This document shows, in pieces, positions 44,675-54,484 of a DNA stretch of 64,000 bases. The notes under the pieces were generated by a model. It was not told the DNA's origin and did not search any database. It saw only the letters and a list, made by a program, of their open reading frames with translations. Made by a program: the position numbers and the translations under genes. Source of the stretch: Charina bottae. Taxonomy: Eukaryota; Chordata; Lepidosauria; Squamata; Charinaidae. The DNA is taken from positions 68,948,501 to 69,012,500 of the forward strand of contig JALMGJ010000001.1 in NCBI GenBank assembly GCA_023362775.1, written 5' to 3'. The first letter of the stretch is position 1. Each line of letters begins with the position of its first letter.

Positions 44675-45699
44675 ACTTCTGGGAACCCAGCTGACCACAT
44701 TTCCTTGATGAGTGGACATTCAGTGGAAAATATGTACTTTCCAGTGAGAAGTGTATGAGGCGTACTTTAGAGGTGCTATCTCAGTTCTCATTGTTGGGCT
44801 AATGTTGGTTTGTGATGTAGGTCTTTGACTGCAAAATAAAAAATCAAAGTAAATGACTATTTATATCCACTGTTCTTAGAGCTGTTCTTTAGCCACAAAT
44901 TGAAATTAAAAGCAAAGAAGGGTTTTAAATGCAGATATATATTTTAAATGCATAAAATAATATATAAAACTGGGAGAACTAATAATCCGAAAAAGAAAAT
45001 TTAGGAAAAAGATTAGGAGAAGGTTGCAGTGAAAAAATTGGAATGTGAGGTTTTTCTTTCCATTGCTTTTACTCCGCAACTTGTATCACTAGGTGGCACA
45101 CTTACCCTCAGAATTAGTTTCTTGTTTAATCCAAGGTTTCTGATTTAAGTGCTGCAATTTTCTTGCCAGTTAGCACATAGTTCTACATTAGGCAGTTAAT
45201 GTGTGTTCTTGCTTCGATTTGGGGTTGAAGTTGTACTAGTTCAAAAATATGGAAATGTGCATGCACTCAAAAAGGTTTTTGAGCTCCTCAGAAAGAGGCA
45301 TGGCATGCAAAAAGATTATTTTCAAGATTCTCTCTTTCTCCCAAACTGTTGGTGTGCATCACAGCTGTTTTTTATGCACTTCTTTAGGTTTTTAATTCAA
45401 GCAATGACCATGCAGGAAGGTGGATTTACAACTGTATGCCAACAGCCCTATCCTTTTAATGTCACCTGTGAACAAATGGAACAAGTTTCTATATGCAAGT
45501 GGTACGCTGACTACAGTTCAGTAATAAAGCATGCGTAGAATGTATCCGGCATCTCCAGTTAAAAGGATCAGGTAGCAGGGAGATAGAAAGGCTTATTTCT
45601 GCCTGTATTGGTAGAGGGATGTTGCAGTCAGAGCAGACAGTGCTGGGCCAGAAAGGGAAGGACTGTCCTGCAACCCCTCAAATAATTTGCCCCTTTAAA

Positions 45700-46969
45700 A
45701 ATCACTATATTAGAAGATCCTTGTTGAGAATTTGGAATAAATATAAACCAACTTTATGTTATAAGAGACCTTTATGGATTTCCACGCAAGAAGCTTTTTA
45801 TAGAACAGAAGTAAGAAATAAAGATAAGTGGTTGACATATAAGGACTTTTTTAAAAAAGAACAAGGACACTATGCGATAAAATCAAAAGAAGAACTTGCT
45901 CAAGAAGGATATACCTTTCAATGGCTCTCCTATATGCAACTTACAGAGAAATTTAAATTAGACAAAAAAAATTAGAATTTGAACAAACTAAATCAGAATT
46001 TGAAATACAACTATGTGAAAATGATGAACGCTTAATTGCTAAAATGTATAAATTATTGTTAAAAGGAGAAATGGTAGAGGAACAAGTTAAAGATTGTATG
46101 ATTCAATGGGCGAAAAATATTGGACACAATATACAACTTCATCAATGGGAAGATATGTGGACTAAAGGATTAAAATTCACCTTATGTTACAACCTAAAAG
46201 AAAACTTCTATAAGATGATGTATCGATGGTATATGACCCCACAAAAACTCTCAAAAATGTACGGGAACATCTCCAACTTATGTTGGAAATGTATAAAACA
46301 AGAAGGGTCTTCTTACCATATGTGGTGGACTTGCAGTATTGCAAAAGAATTTTGGACTGAGATACATTCATTGATGCAAAATATACTACAGATACGAATA
46401 CCATTTAAACCAGAATTTTTTTTACTTGGAATTTGGGATGTACAAATAGAAAAACATTTTTTTAGAATAATACAATATATGATCACAGCAGCAAGACTTT
46501 TATATGCACAAAACTGGAAAAACCAAAGTGTACCAACAATACAGGAATGGATGTTGAAATTATTAGAGATGGCAGAAAACGATAAATTGACTTGCTTATT
46601 AAAAGACAATTCAAATTGTTACTTTCTTAAAGAGTGGAAACCTTTGATGGACTATTTGCAAAAAGCAGGAGGAGTAAAGCTAATATGGGGTTTTGATGAT
46701 TAGATTATATATAAATAGTATATAATAGACAAGAAAAATATATGAATGTTATATGAATAGCCAGCATGTAAAAACAAACTATCTATTTTATTCTTATGAC
46801 CATAGATGGATCGGAGGTTATCCAATTTCTATGTTTGTCTTTTTCTTTCTTTTTTTTTCTTTACTGCACTTTTCTTTTCCTTTCTTTTTAATTTGTATTT
46901 CTATTTCCGTTTCATTCTTAACTTTTAGCTTTGTATATTTAAAAATCTAATAAAATTTAAAAAAATAAT
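45700..46969 (+). mobile_element. L1 LINE 3' end, copy 2 only
   Basis: The 19-base TSD aataatttgcccctttaaa is exact at 45,681-45,699 and 46,970-46,988, and copy 1 shows the empty site at 40,684. Two frames (to 45,975 and from 46,044 to 46,703), split by a run of A residues near 45,965, encode the C-terminal part of L1 ORF2: FYRTEVRNKDKWL, then FYKMMYRWYMTP, NLCWKCIKQEG, HMWWTCSIAKEFW and AARLLYAQNWK. A short 3' UTR and an A-rich tail with aataaaattt follow. RT and endonuclease are missing by 5' truncation. Confidence 0.92.
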
Positions 46970-47091
46970 AATAATTTGCCCCTTTAAATGAAAGGGTCAA
47001 TCTTAAATTCCTTGAATGCAATAATGGAGGTTTTTTTCTCGTTTACTTTTCCTAGGGAAGGTCTTAAATTCAGGAGCACCTTCCTTTGGGG

Positions 47092-47190
47092 CAGTGTTTC
47101 TCAACTTGGCAACTTTAAGGTGTGTGGACTTCAACTCCCAAAATTCCCCCAGCCAGCCCACCCAAAAGTTGCCAAGGTTGAGAAACACTG
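47092..47190. mobile_element. hAT element, 99 bp, copy 2
   Basis: Orthologous by duplication to 40,807-40,905, with the same TSD ctttgggg (47,084-47,091 and 47,191-47,198). Confidence 0.9.
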
Positions 47191-47276
47191 CTTTGGGGTA
47201 AATACAGTTGTCTGCTTGGTATAATGCAGATTCCAGTGTACAACTTGAATCCTCACCCTGTCCCCATACCCTACAC

Positions 47277-47622
47277 CAGTGCTTTCCAAACTGCCGCCGT
47301 TGGCGAGACACCAATGGTGGCAGCGGATGTGGTGCGGGGACCCGCGCGGTGGCAGGGGCGCGCACAGCGGCAGCAGCAGCGGCCTTGTGTTTTCCGCTAA
47401 AACGCGGAAGCGCTGATGGTGCGCCGCTGCTGTTGCCGCTGCCGCCGTGCACACCACCACCGCCGTGCACACCACCGCCGCCGTGCACACCACCGCCGCC
47501 GTGCATGTTCCTGCGCTGCCGCCGTGCACGCCCCCGCCACCGCTTCCGGGTTGTGTCACGACACACTAAACTGTGTGTTGCGACCCACTAAAGTGTCGTG
47601 ACACACAGTTTGGAAAGCTATG
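47277..47622. mobile_element. Non-autonomous hAT with CCG-rich minisatellite
   Basis: Ends cagtgctttccaaactg and cagtttggaaagctatg. TSD ccctacac at 47,269-47,276 and 47,623-47,630. Inside, gccgccgtgcacaccacc is repeated about four times (47,442-47,505). Absent from copy 1. The frames across it are repeat artefacts. Confidence 0.9.
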
Positions 47623-47630
47623 CCCTACAC

Positions 47631-47889
47631 CAGAGATTCCTAAACTGTGTGTCAGGACACGTTGGTGTGTCGACTGCAGTGTCTGGGTGTGTTGCAGCTG
47701 CTGCTGCCTCGGAGCCCTGCCAGGATTCCACGCAGGTCCTAGTGCCTGCCTTGTGCCTTGCTGCCTCCAAACCTGCTGTGATTCCGTGCAGGTCCTAGTG
47801 CCTGCCTTGTGCCCTGCTGTAAGAGTGTGTCGTGAAATGATGCATGTCTAAAAAGTGTGTCACCAACGTGAAAAGTTTGGAAAGCTCTG
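47631..47889. mobile_element. Second hAT stacked on the same target
   Basis: Ends cagagattcctaaactgtg and aaaagtttggaaagctctg. It belongs to the subfamily of 60,607-60,808 (ggtgtgttgcagctgctgct, tgcatgtctaaaaagtgtg). Its flanks are ccctacac (47,623-47,630) and ccctacat (47,890-47,897), so it shares a TSD with its neighbour. An internal part (gcaggtcctagtgcctgcct) is doubled. Confidence 0.9.
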
Positions 47890-48615
47890 CCCTACATAGT
47901 ATCTTCCTTATGGAACAGTACTGAGGAAAACTTGGGTTCACCAAAGTCAATGTCTTCAGCTTCTTTGCTGTCTGACAAAACGGACAAGACTTACCAGTTT
48001 TAATAAGGCTGATTCCTCCACCTTCTATTCTGCCTCTGCATCGCCAGGGGAACTAGCAATGCATTCAGAGTACCTTGCTGACTAGAAGAAAGAAAGTTCT
48101 CTTTTTACTTTAGGAGCTTGGTCCTATGTCTCTTCCTTGCATTCAGGACCAGCAGGAATTGAGAAGAACACTTCTCCAAGTGATGCCATGAACAGTCCCC
48201 CCCCCAACTGCGTTAATATCTTTGCAGCTATGGGTAATTTGATATATCATAGCTGCTTTTAAATTCATTGTAGAACACAGGCTGGCGGCTGGCCACTCAT
48301 GGGCCCCATCAACGCTCAGCCACAAAACTATATATCAGAAGCAGATTCATTCTGCAATATTGCCTCTCCCTAGTAATCCCACTGTAAAAGTTTAATTGAA
48401 TTTACTAGGAGAGTGTATTCCTGGGAACGCCAGTATGATTTAGCTGGCAGAGCATTGGATTTGTAGCAGGGAAATCCCTGCATAACCATGGAAGAAATCA
48501 CATTATGTTGGCCTATTTTATGTGGCTTTTATGGAAACAGGATAGCAGCTATCTACTGCTCTGCAATCTTTGACGGAAGGGGAAAATACAAGTGTGACAT
48601 TTATTCAGGGCCATC

Positions 48616-48883
48616 TGTGATGGAATGTATCCCTGAGGAGGGGGGTGATGTGATGTAGCTCAAAGCAGAAGAAGGGGGGGGCACATTCCATCAGGGAGAT
48701 AAGCGTTCTCACAGCACCGGCAAAGAAAGTTAGGCTGGCCCCGCCCTAGAGTCCCAGGAGTATTTTTCCCCTTAGATCAGTTAGGGTACCTTTAGTCTGG
48801 CAAGATTCTGTATACGGTAGGAACAATTAAGAAACTAGAGCTGCAACTCCGGCTCAGCGTGGTACTTCGCCATTTTTCTGACA
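48616..48883. mobile_element. Solo LTR in copy 2
   Basis: Counterpart of 42,566-42,835, with the same TSD ccatc (48,611-48,615 and 48,884-48,888). It is slightly shorter because of the length of a G run. Confidence 0.75.
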
Positions 48884-49597
48884 CCATCTGAAGTGACCAT
48901 AGGATTATGCATTAGTGTAACCTTACCCAGCCTGGTGCCCCTCAGATATGTTGGAACTAAACCCTCCAGAATTCCTAGTCAGCAAACTTTAAACTTCTGG
49001 AAGTTCTACTCATAACACATATGGAGTGTTATGAGTTTATGAATGAAAGTGAGTCATTCTCAGTGCTCACTTGTATTCTTTGTGTAATTTGCATGTATTA
49101 GTCCACATGTAATCCGTGGAAATTGCAGAAAACATATGGCCCCCCCAAAAAGAATTTTCCCTTACCTTCTTTATTATTCATCTGATCTGTTGTTCTGTTG
49201 TTTATAGTAGTTCTGAAGCTTCTGAGGAGAAATAACTGGTGCAGTTATGCTTTCAAGTCTGGAAAAGAATGTATTTACATATATTATCTGTGGAGTATAG
49301 CAGAGGAGCGTCTATTTATCTTTCATTGTAATTGGAATATAGCAAAGTTGGAACTGATAGCTAGAGTATGTAGTAGAAGCTCTTAACCTCTGGACTGATG
49401 CTTGAAAATTCAATTAATTGCTAGAGTTTGAGAGGATTTGCTTGTTTAGCTTTTGAAAGAAACTTCCTAACAGCTACTGACCTTCATTGTCTGATCAACA
49501 TATGAATGCTGCTGGTCATGTGGCTTTCAAGAAAAAAACAGATTTTCAATAGTTTGGGTTTTTCAATTAAAAGGTCATTGAAGCAAAATATGGATTC

Positions 49598-49912
49598 ATG
49601 ATTACATGAAGAGATGACTTCCAACTTTAAACAGCAAGAATATACAACAATTTTCCATAATTAATCCCTTACTCTATATCAGACCTAAATTACATCATTT
49701 CTATAAATCATTCCATTAGCACATTGTAAAAATCACTAAATACAATTGCTCCTTCCCCTTATATTAAAAGAAAAAGAAATGTATAAACCTCCTAATCGAC
49801 TCCCCCCAAAACACATCATTTATTTAATTATTTCCTTCCTACCACTATTCTGTACATTTCTGTCCACTATAATAAACAAATTAAAAAACATATAAATTGT
49901 CTTCTCTTATGT
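49598..49912. other. AT-rich DNA, perhaps part of an antisense L1
   Basis: No frame. It begins exactly where copy 2 similarity stops and ends at the Penelope element. It may belong with the L1-like DNA on the far side of that element, but I cannot show it. Confidence 0.35.
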
Positions 49913-49998
49913 ATTGTCGAAGGCTTTCACGGCCGGAGTTCAATGGCTGTTGTGGGTCTTCCGGGCTGTGTGGCCGTGCTCTGGAAGTTGTGGTTCCT

Positions 49999-50033
49999 AA
50001 CGTTTCGCCAGCATCTGTGGCCAGCATCTTCAG
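49999..50033 (-). ncRNA. Hammerhead-ribozyme-like motif
   Basis: On the minus strand the order is CTGAAGA, a 7-bp stem (tgctggc with gctggcg, two G-U pairs, loop cacagat), then AAACGTT. The geometry is the same as at 37,413-37,446, although the stem sequences differ, which suggests a conserved fold. The ACGU stem III would need dimerisation. H17 would be U, a weaker cleavage site than C. Activity is not shown. Confidence 0.5.
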
Positions 50034-50279
50034 AGGGCAGGAGCACAGATAGAAGCAAAATCTCTGTGCCCAGGTAGAGTGGGAATGTTCTATTTATAGA
50101 GCTAAATTATAGGAGATTAGGTGGGGTTTTTTGTTGTGTTGAAATGTTAATGAGTGGCTGATGAGCGTGATTAGCATGTTCATTGTGAGAAGTATTCCCA
50201 TGTCCTGGTGGTTGGACTGAGTTCGTTGACCTTTTGCAGGCTGTGTTTTTCAGGACTGGTAGCCAGGTTTTGCTAATTT

Positions 50280-51944
50280 TTAACTTTCTTCTTTTTTATT
50301 GTAACTGTGCTGGTGTTTGTGAATTTCAATGGCTTCTCTGTATAATCTGGTGTAGTGGCTTTTGGTGTTGTCCAGTATTTCTGTGTTTTCAAATAGGATT
50401 TTGTGTCCCGTTTGCTTGAGAGTATGTTCAGCTACTGAAGATTTTTCCGGTTGCTGTAGTCTGCAGTGTCTTTCATGTTCTTTTATCCTGGTGTGAATGC
50501 TTCGTTTTGTGGTTCCGATGTATACTTGTCCACAGCTGCATGGTATGCGGTATACTCCTGCAGCGGTGCGGGGGTCCCTTTTGTCTTTTGCTGATTTTAG
50601 CATTTGTTGTATTTTTCTGGTGGGTCTGAAGACTGTTTGAAAGTTATGTTTTTCCATCAGTTTTCCCATGCGGTCAGTGACTCCTTTGATGTAGGGCAGG
50701 AATACTTTGTTTGTGGGGGGCTGTTTTTCTTCAGTTGGATGTTGCTTTCTTGGTTTGATGGCTCTTTTTATTTCATTCTTGGAATAGCCATTTGCCTGTA
50801 GGACCCAATTCAGATGGTTAAGTTCATTGTTGAGAAATTGGGTTTCACAGTTTCGATTAGCACGATCCACCAAGGTTTTGATCATGCCTCTCTTTTGTCG
50901 TGGGTGGTGATTGGAATTTTTGTGTAGATATCGGTCCGTATGGGTGGGTTTTCTGTATACTTTGTGTCCTAGTTTGAGGTCCGGATTGCGTATGACCAGC
51001 GTATCTAAAAATGGAAGTTTGCCATCAGTTTCTTTTTCCATAGTGAATTGTATATTGGGGTGGATGCCGTTTAGGTGGTCCAGAAATTTCTCCAGTTCTT
51101 CTTCAGTATGACTCCAAATTGCGAAGGTGTCATCCACGAACCGGAACCAGACTGTTGGTGTAATGGGTGCCGATTCCAAAGCCTGTTTTTCAAAGTGTTC
51201 CATGTAAAAGTTTGCTATGACTGGGCTCAGGGGGCTTCCCATGGCAACGCCATCCATCTGTTCGTAGAACTCATTCTCCCATTGAAAGTAACTAGTTGTT
51301 AGGCAGTGTTGAAATAAAGCTGTAATGTCTTCTGGGAAGATTTGCTTGATGAGTGCCAGGGTGTCCCTTACTGGCACCTTGGTAAACAGGGAGACCACGT
51401 CAAAGCTGACCAGTTTGTCCGTGTGGTTGAGTTTTAGGGTGCTGATTTTGTTGATGAAGTGTCCTGAGTCTTTGATGTGGGATGGAGTCTGTCCGATGTG
51501 GGTCTGTAAAAGGGTTGCCAAATGTTTGGATAATTCATATGTCGGGGAGCCAATGGCACTTACAATGGGTCTGAGTGGGATCGAGTCTTTGTGGATTTTG
51601 GGGAGTCCGTATAGTCTAGGTGAGAGAGCTTCTGTCTTGCAAATACGTTGTAGTACGTTGGGATGCAGGGAGGAGCTCTTTATCAGTGTGTTGGTTTGCT
51701 TCATGATTTTGCTGGTCGGATCCCGTCTTATTGTTCTGTATGTGGTGGGGTCTAGTAATTCTCTGATTTTGTCTTTGTATTCATCTATGTTCATAATTAC
51801 CGTGGCATTGCCTTTGTCCGCTGGAAGGATGATGATGTCTGGGTCCGAATTGAGGGTCTCTATGGCGTTTCTCTCCTTCTTAGTAATGTTGCTGGTGGGG
51901 GGCTTTGCTTTCCTTAGGATTCTTGCCACTGCAAGATACTGCAA
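50280..51944 (-). CDS. Penelope-type RT with GIY-YIG endonuclease
   Basis: 554 codons without a stop. The protein would copy element RNA at a nicked target. Visible parts: a conserved ILPADKGNATVIMN block (residues 40-52); LYGLPKIHK (111-119); an RT palm with SFDVVSLFTKVP (180-191; first catalytic Asp at 182); GVAMGSPLSPVIANFYME (232-249); FVDD (269-272); and PFLD downstream. A GIY-YIG nuclease follows at about 461-550, with AGVYRIPC and VYIGTT, an Arg in TRIKEH and a Glu in LYREAIEI. Penelope proteins are usually longer, so the N-terminus is probably lost; the Met at 51,944 may not be native. There is no host-gene context. The uninterrupted frame argues for recent arrival or recent activity of the family. 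Confidence 0.88.
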   Translation of the reverse strand: MQYLAVARILRKAKPPTSNITKKERNAIETLNSDPDIIILPADKGNATVIMNIDEYKDKIRELLDPTTYRTIRRDPTSKIMKQTNTLIKSSSLHPNVLQRICKTEALSPRLYGLPKIHKDSIPLRPIVSAIGSPTYELSKHLATLLQTHIGQTPSHIKDSGHFINKISTLKLNHTDKLVSFDVVSLFTKVPVRDTLALIKQIFPEDITALFQHCLTTSYFQWENEFYEQMDGVAMGSPLSPVIANFYMEHFEKQALESAPITPTVWFRFVDDTFAIWSHTEEELEKFLDHLNGIHPNIQFTMEKETDGKLPFLDTLVIRNPDLKLGHKVYRKPTHTDRYLHKNSNHHPRQKRGMIKTLVDRANRNCETQFLNNELNHLNWVLQANGYSKNEIKRAIKPRKQHPTEEKQPPTNKVFLPYIKGVTDRMGKLMEKHNFQTVFRPTRKIQQMLKSAKDKRDPRTAAGVYRIPCSCGQVYIGTTKRSIHTRIKEHERHCRLQQPEKSSVAEHTLKQTGHKILFENTEILDNTKSHYTRLYREAIEIHKHQHSYNKKEES

Positions 51945-51950
51945 TTATAA

Positions 51951-53300
51951 CAATCTTAATTCTATTAAACCTAAAACTAGCATTTATTGTTTATTTATTT
52001 ATTTATTTATTTATTTGTCATATTTATTTACCGCCCATCTCATGTACGACTCTGGGCAGTTTATAACTTATTAATCTTAATACAAATCATTAAAGAAAGT
52101 GTGAAGTAAAACAAGCCTTAAAAGCAATCCAGATAAACGTTCTCAAATCCTTACCCTACTTCAAAATAGACCAAAGCATTCACATATCTCCACAATACAC
52201 ACAAGGCATTTTTCACAGAGAAATCAAAAAGCCCAACTGCCCCCCTCAAAAACTCCGACTTCTTAGCAAGAAACCTCCCATAGAAAAAACCCTCTTCTTT
52301 CCCATAACTTTCCATCAGAGAAACAATTCCATTTATAATTTGCAATTTGAACTGTCCATTTAGTTCCTTCAGTTCCACAATCTGGTCATCATCAGCAAAA
52401 GCCTCGATCTGACTATCAGTAGAAACATTTCGTTGATGAGTTCCTCCATTTCTTCCACAACATCCCCAGCCAGATGACGCATTTTAGAGTTGATATTTTC
52501 TACAATTTCCCGAATATACTGCAAAATAGCTTGACAGGAATCAGAAAAAATCTGTTTGAAAGACTGCTTAAGCTCACAACAGAACTCTGAGAAAGTCTGC
52601 TTGATATCCTCCATGTTTCAGGCAGTTGATTATGGTGCCCCCTAGATACTTGACTAGCAAAAGTAGGAGTTAATAAGTTAATGGAAAATTTCTGAAAGAT
52701 GTTGACACAAGAGAAACTATGCTAACAGGCAGCTCCCAGGGAAAGTGGCAACAAAAAGCTGAAGATTCAAAACAGCAGAATCAACGTGTAGGCAAATATT
52801 AAATTCTTCTTCAAATTCAATAGAAAAATAATAGCAGGGAGGCAATTATTGATTCTCAATCCTCCTTAGTCTTTGAATGGGAAACAAGCCAAAATTTAAA
52901 ATTAAAAAAAAATTAAAAATTAATCCCAAAAATAAGAGCACCAAGAGAGATCACTTCTCCTTGCTGTAGAAAGCCTCTCTTAGGGTACATAATCTTAAAT
53001 ATATATATATAAATTGGGTGATTGAGAAATGGGGTGGCTCAACTTAGTATCTCTTTAAGGCTACAGTGCGGCTTGGAAATGATGATGTCCCGGCCTCCCG
53101 GCGGCTCTTACCAAATTGGCGCTAATGCTGTTTGTGATTCTCTGGCTGCAAGTCGCCGTTCTGGAGGACAGATGGGACGATTCCGAGTTTCCGGCTTCAA
53201 GAAAAAGCCTGCCTGAGCCCAAAAAACTGCCACGTTGTCAGTTCAGTCCGCGGAGCCCGCGGATACAGCTGTTCAGTCAGCCATGTCCCCACCGGAAGTC
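51951..53300 (-). pseudogene. L1-like 5' region and ORF1-like frame, antisense
   Basis: On the minus strand, 52,614-52,369 encodes a helix-rich stretch (MEDIKQTFSEFCCELKQSFK, then VVEEMEELINEMF), and after a shift 52,378-52,151 continues. The heptad-like pattern suggests the coiled coil of an L1 ORF1 protein. Upstream (52,620-53,300) is a GC-richer block resembling a LINE 5' UTR. An L2-type tail lies at 51,985-52,070. No RNA-binding domain can be seen, so the call is tentative. Confidence 0.4.
51985..52070 (-). repeat. L2-type 3' tail
   Basis: (TTTA)n, then taccgcccatctcatgtacg and ctctgggcagtttata: the reverse complement of an L2-type end. Confidence 0.6.
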
Positions 53301-54484
53301 TCACAAAAATATCATATTAATTTCTCATGTTCCAAAAATATATGTTGCGATATCTTTAATATTTTACCCCATCTACAAAGAAACCCCAAACTCATCTGCA
53401 ATCCTTAAAGGGAAATCTTCCAAAACAGCATCATGAGGGCTAAGCGTGATCAGCAGCCCTGAATACTGCACGGAAAGTGGAAAAGAACAAAATCAAAATG
53501 GGAAACGGGGACAGAAATAGAATGCCCTATTGGAGGAGCACCATCCCATCAGAAGATGAATATGCTGCAACTGTTCATTGCAGCTTGGTAACAACACAAC
53601 AGTAACAACAGAACAGTTCTTTTTGACATTCAGAAGACTTGTCAAATGTTTCCTGTTTAAGAATGGTTTGAAATCTGCAGGCAAGAAAAAAAAAAGATTT
53701 TCATTTATTGGGAAAGACCTGCTTGAGCTACTATTTTTGGCCTGAGAGTGTGCTTAAATTAGTTATCTGGTTTAAAATGGCTGATGTATTCGTATAATAA
53801 TTATTAGCCCACCATTATTAGCTATATAACTCTATATTATTCCTACTTCTTTAGAAATCTCCTTTCCATAGTTCTTATTTTACAAATGTGCCAAACCAGA
53901 ATTCTAATTTATGTGATGAATGGTGCAGTGGAACTTATTCTAAAAAAAGAGAATTATATACCAACTAGTACATTTCTTTTATTTACCTCATTACATCTGT
54001 TGAATTCATATTTGTTTTGCACTCTAAGAGTATTTACAAAATGCAGTATGATTCAATTGGAATAATAATATGGGCTACAGATCTATGTACAACTGTCAGG
54101 GAGAAAATATTTTCCTTCAAATGATAAATTAATTATTCTCAATGATTTAACAATATGAAATACCATTTCATATTTAATTGGCAATCAGACCTGAAGAAGT
54201 CTTAATTATGTGTGCCAGCACGTGGTTTTAGACTTGTCAGTTTATCTAAGAAAAGCAATTAATTCATAAGATAGCACTATGCTACTGAACATATAAAATA
54301 TTGGTTGTTATATATCTTTGAAAAGTCTGAAGATAGGTTTTGTCCCAAACTCATCCAATGAGCCTATTAGGTAAGTAAGAATTTGGGATTTATAGTATAT
54401 GACAGTGACATCCACCCACATTTACTTTGTTACTCTGTATTAATTAGTCAGGTAGGAAAGTATGCTTTACATTCTCAAAATGGA
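53301..54484. other. Unassigned intergenic DNA
   Basis: No gene or repeat recognised. AT-rich. Confidence 0.5.

Larger units (their letters stand above)
44675..49597 (+). repeat. Direct duplication, copy 2
   Basis: Paralogue of 39,176-43,551. It contains three insertions that copy 1 lacks (L1 at 45,700; hAT elements at 47,277 and 47,631) and lacks copy 1's SINE, pentamer array and 855-bp block. Similarity ends at atggattcat (49,597), after which copy 1 and copy 2 diverge completely. Confidence 0.95.
49913..51950 (-). mobile_element. Penelope-like element with intact coding frame
   Basis: The coding frame (51,944-50,280) encodes RT and GIY-YIG domains. The 3' flank contains the terminal sequence typical of this class (tattgtcgaaggctttcacg on the plus strand at about 49,913) and a hammerhead-like motif at 49,999-50,033. 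The element is cut at its 5' side near 51,950: no 5' terminal repeat and probably no N-terminal part of the protein. I could not establish a TSD. Confidence 0.9.

Noticed and set aside
44457..44758. Several overlapping open frames on both strands
   Set aside because: They translate only (TG)n, (TA)n and (TGCA)n repeats into Cys-Val, Tyr-Ile and Met-His-Ala-Cys runs.
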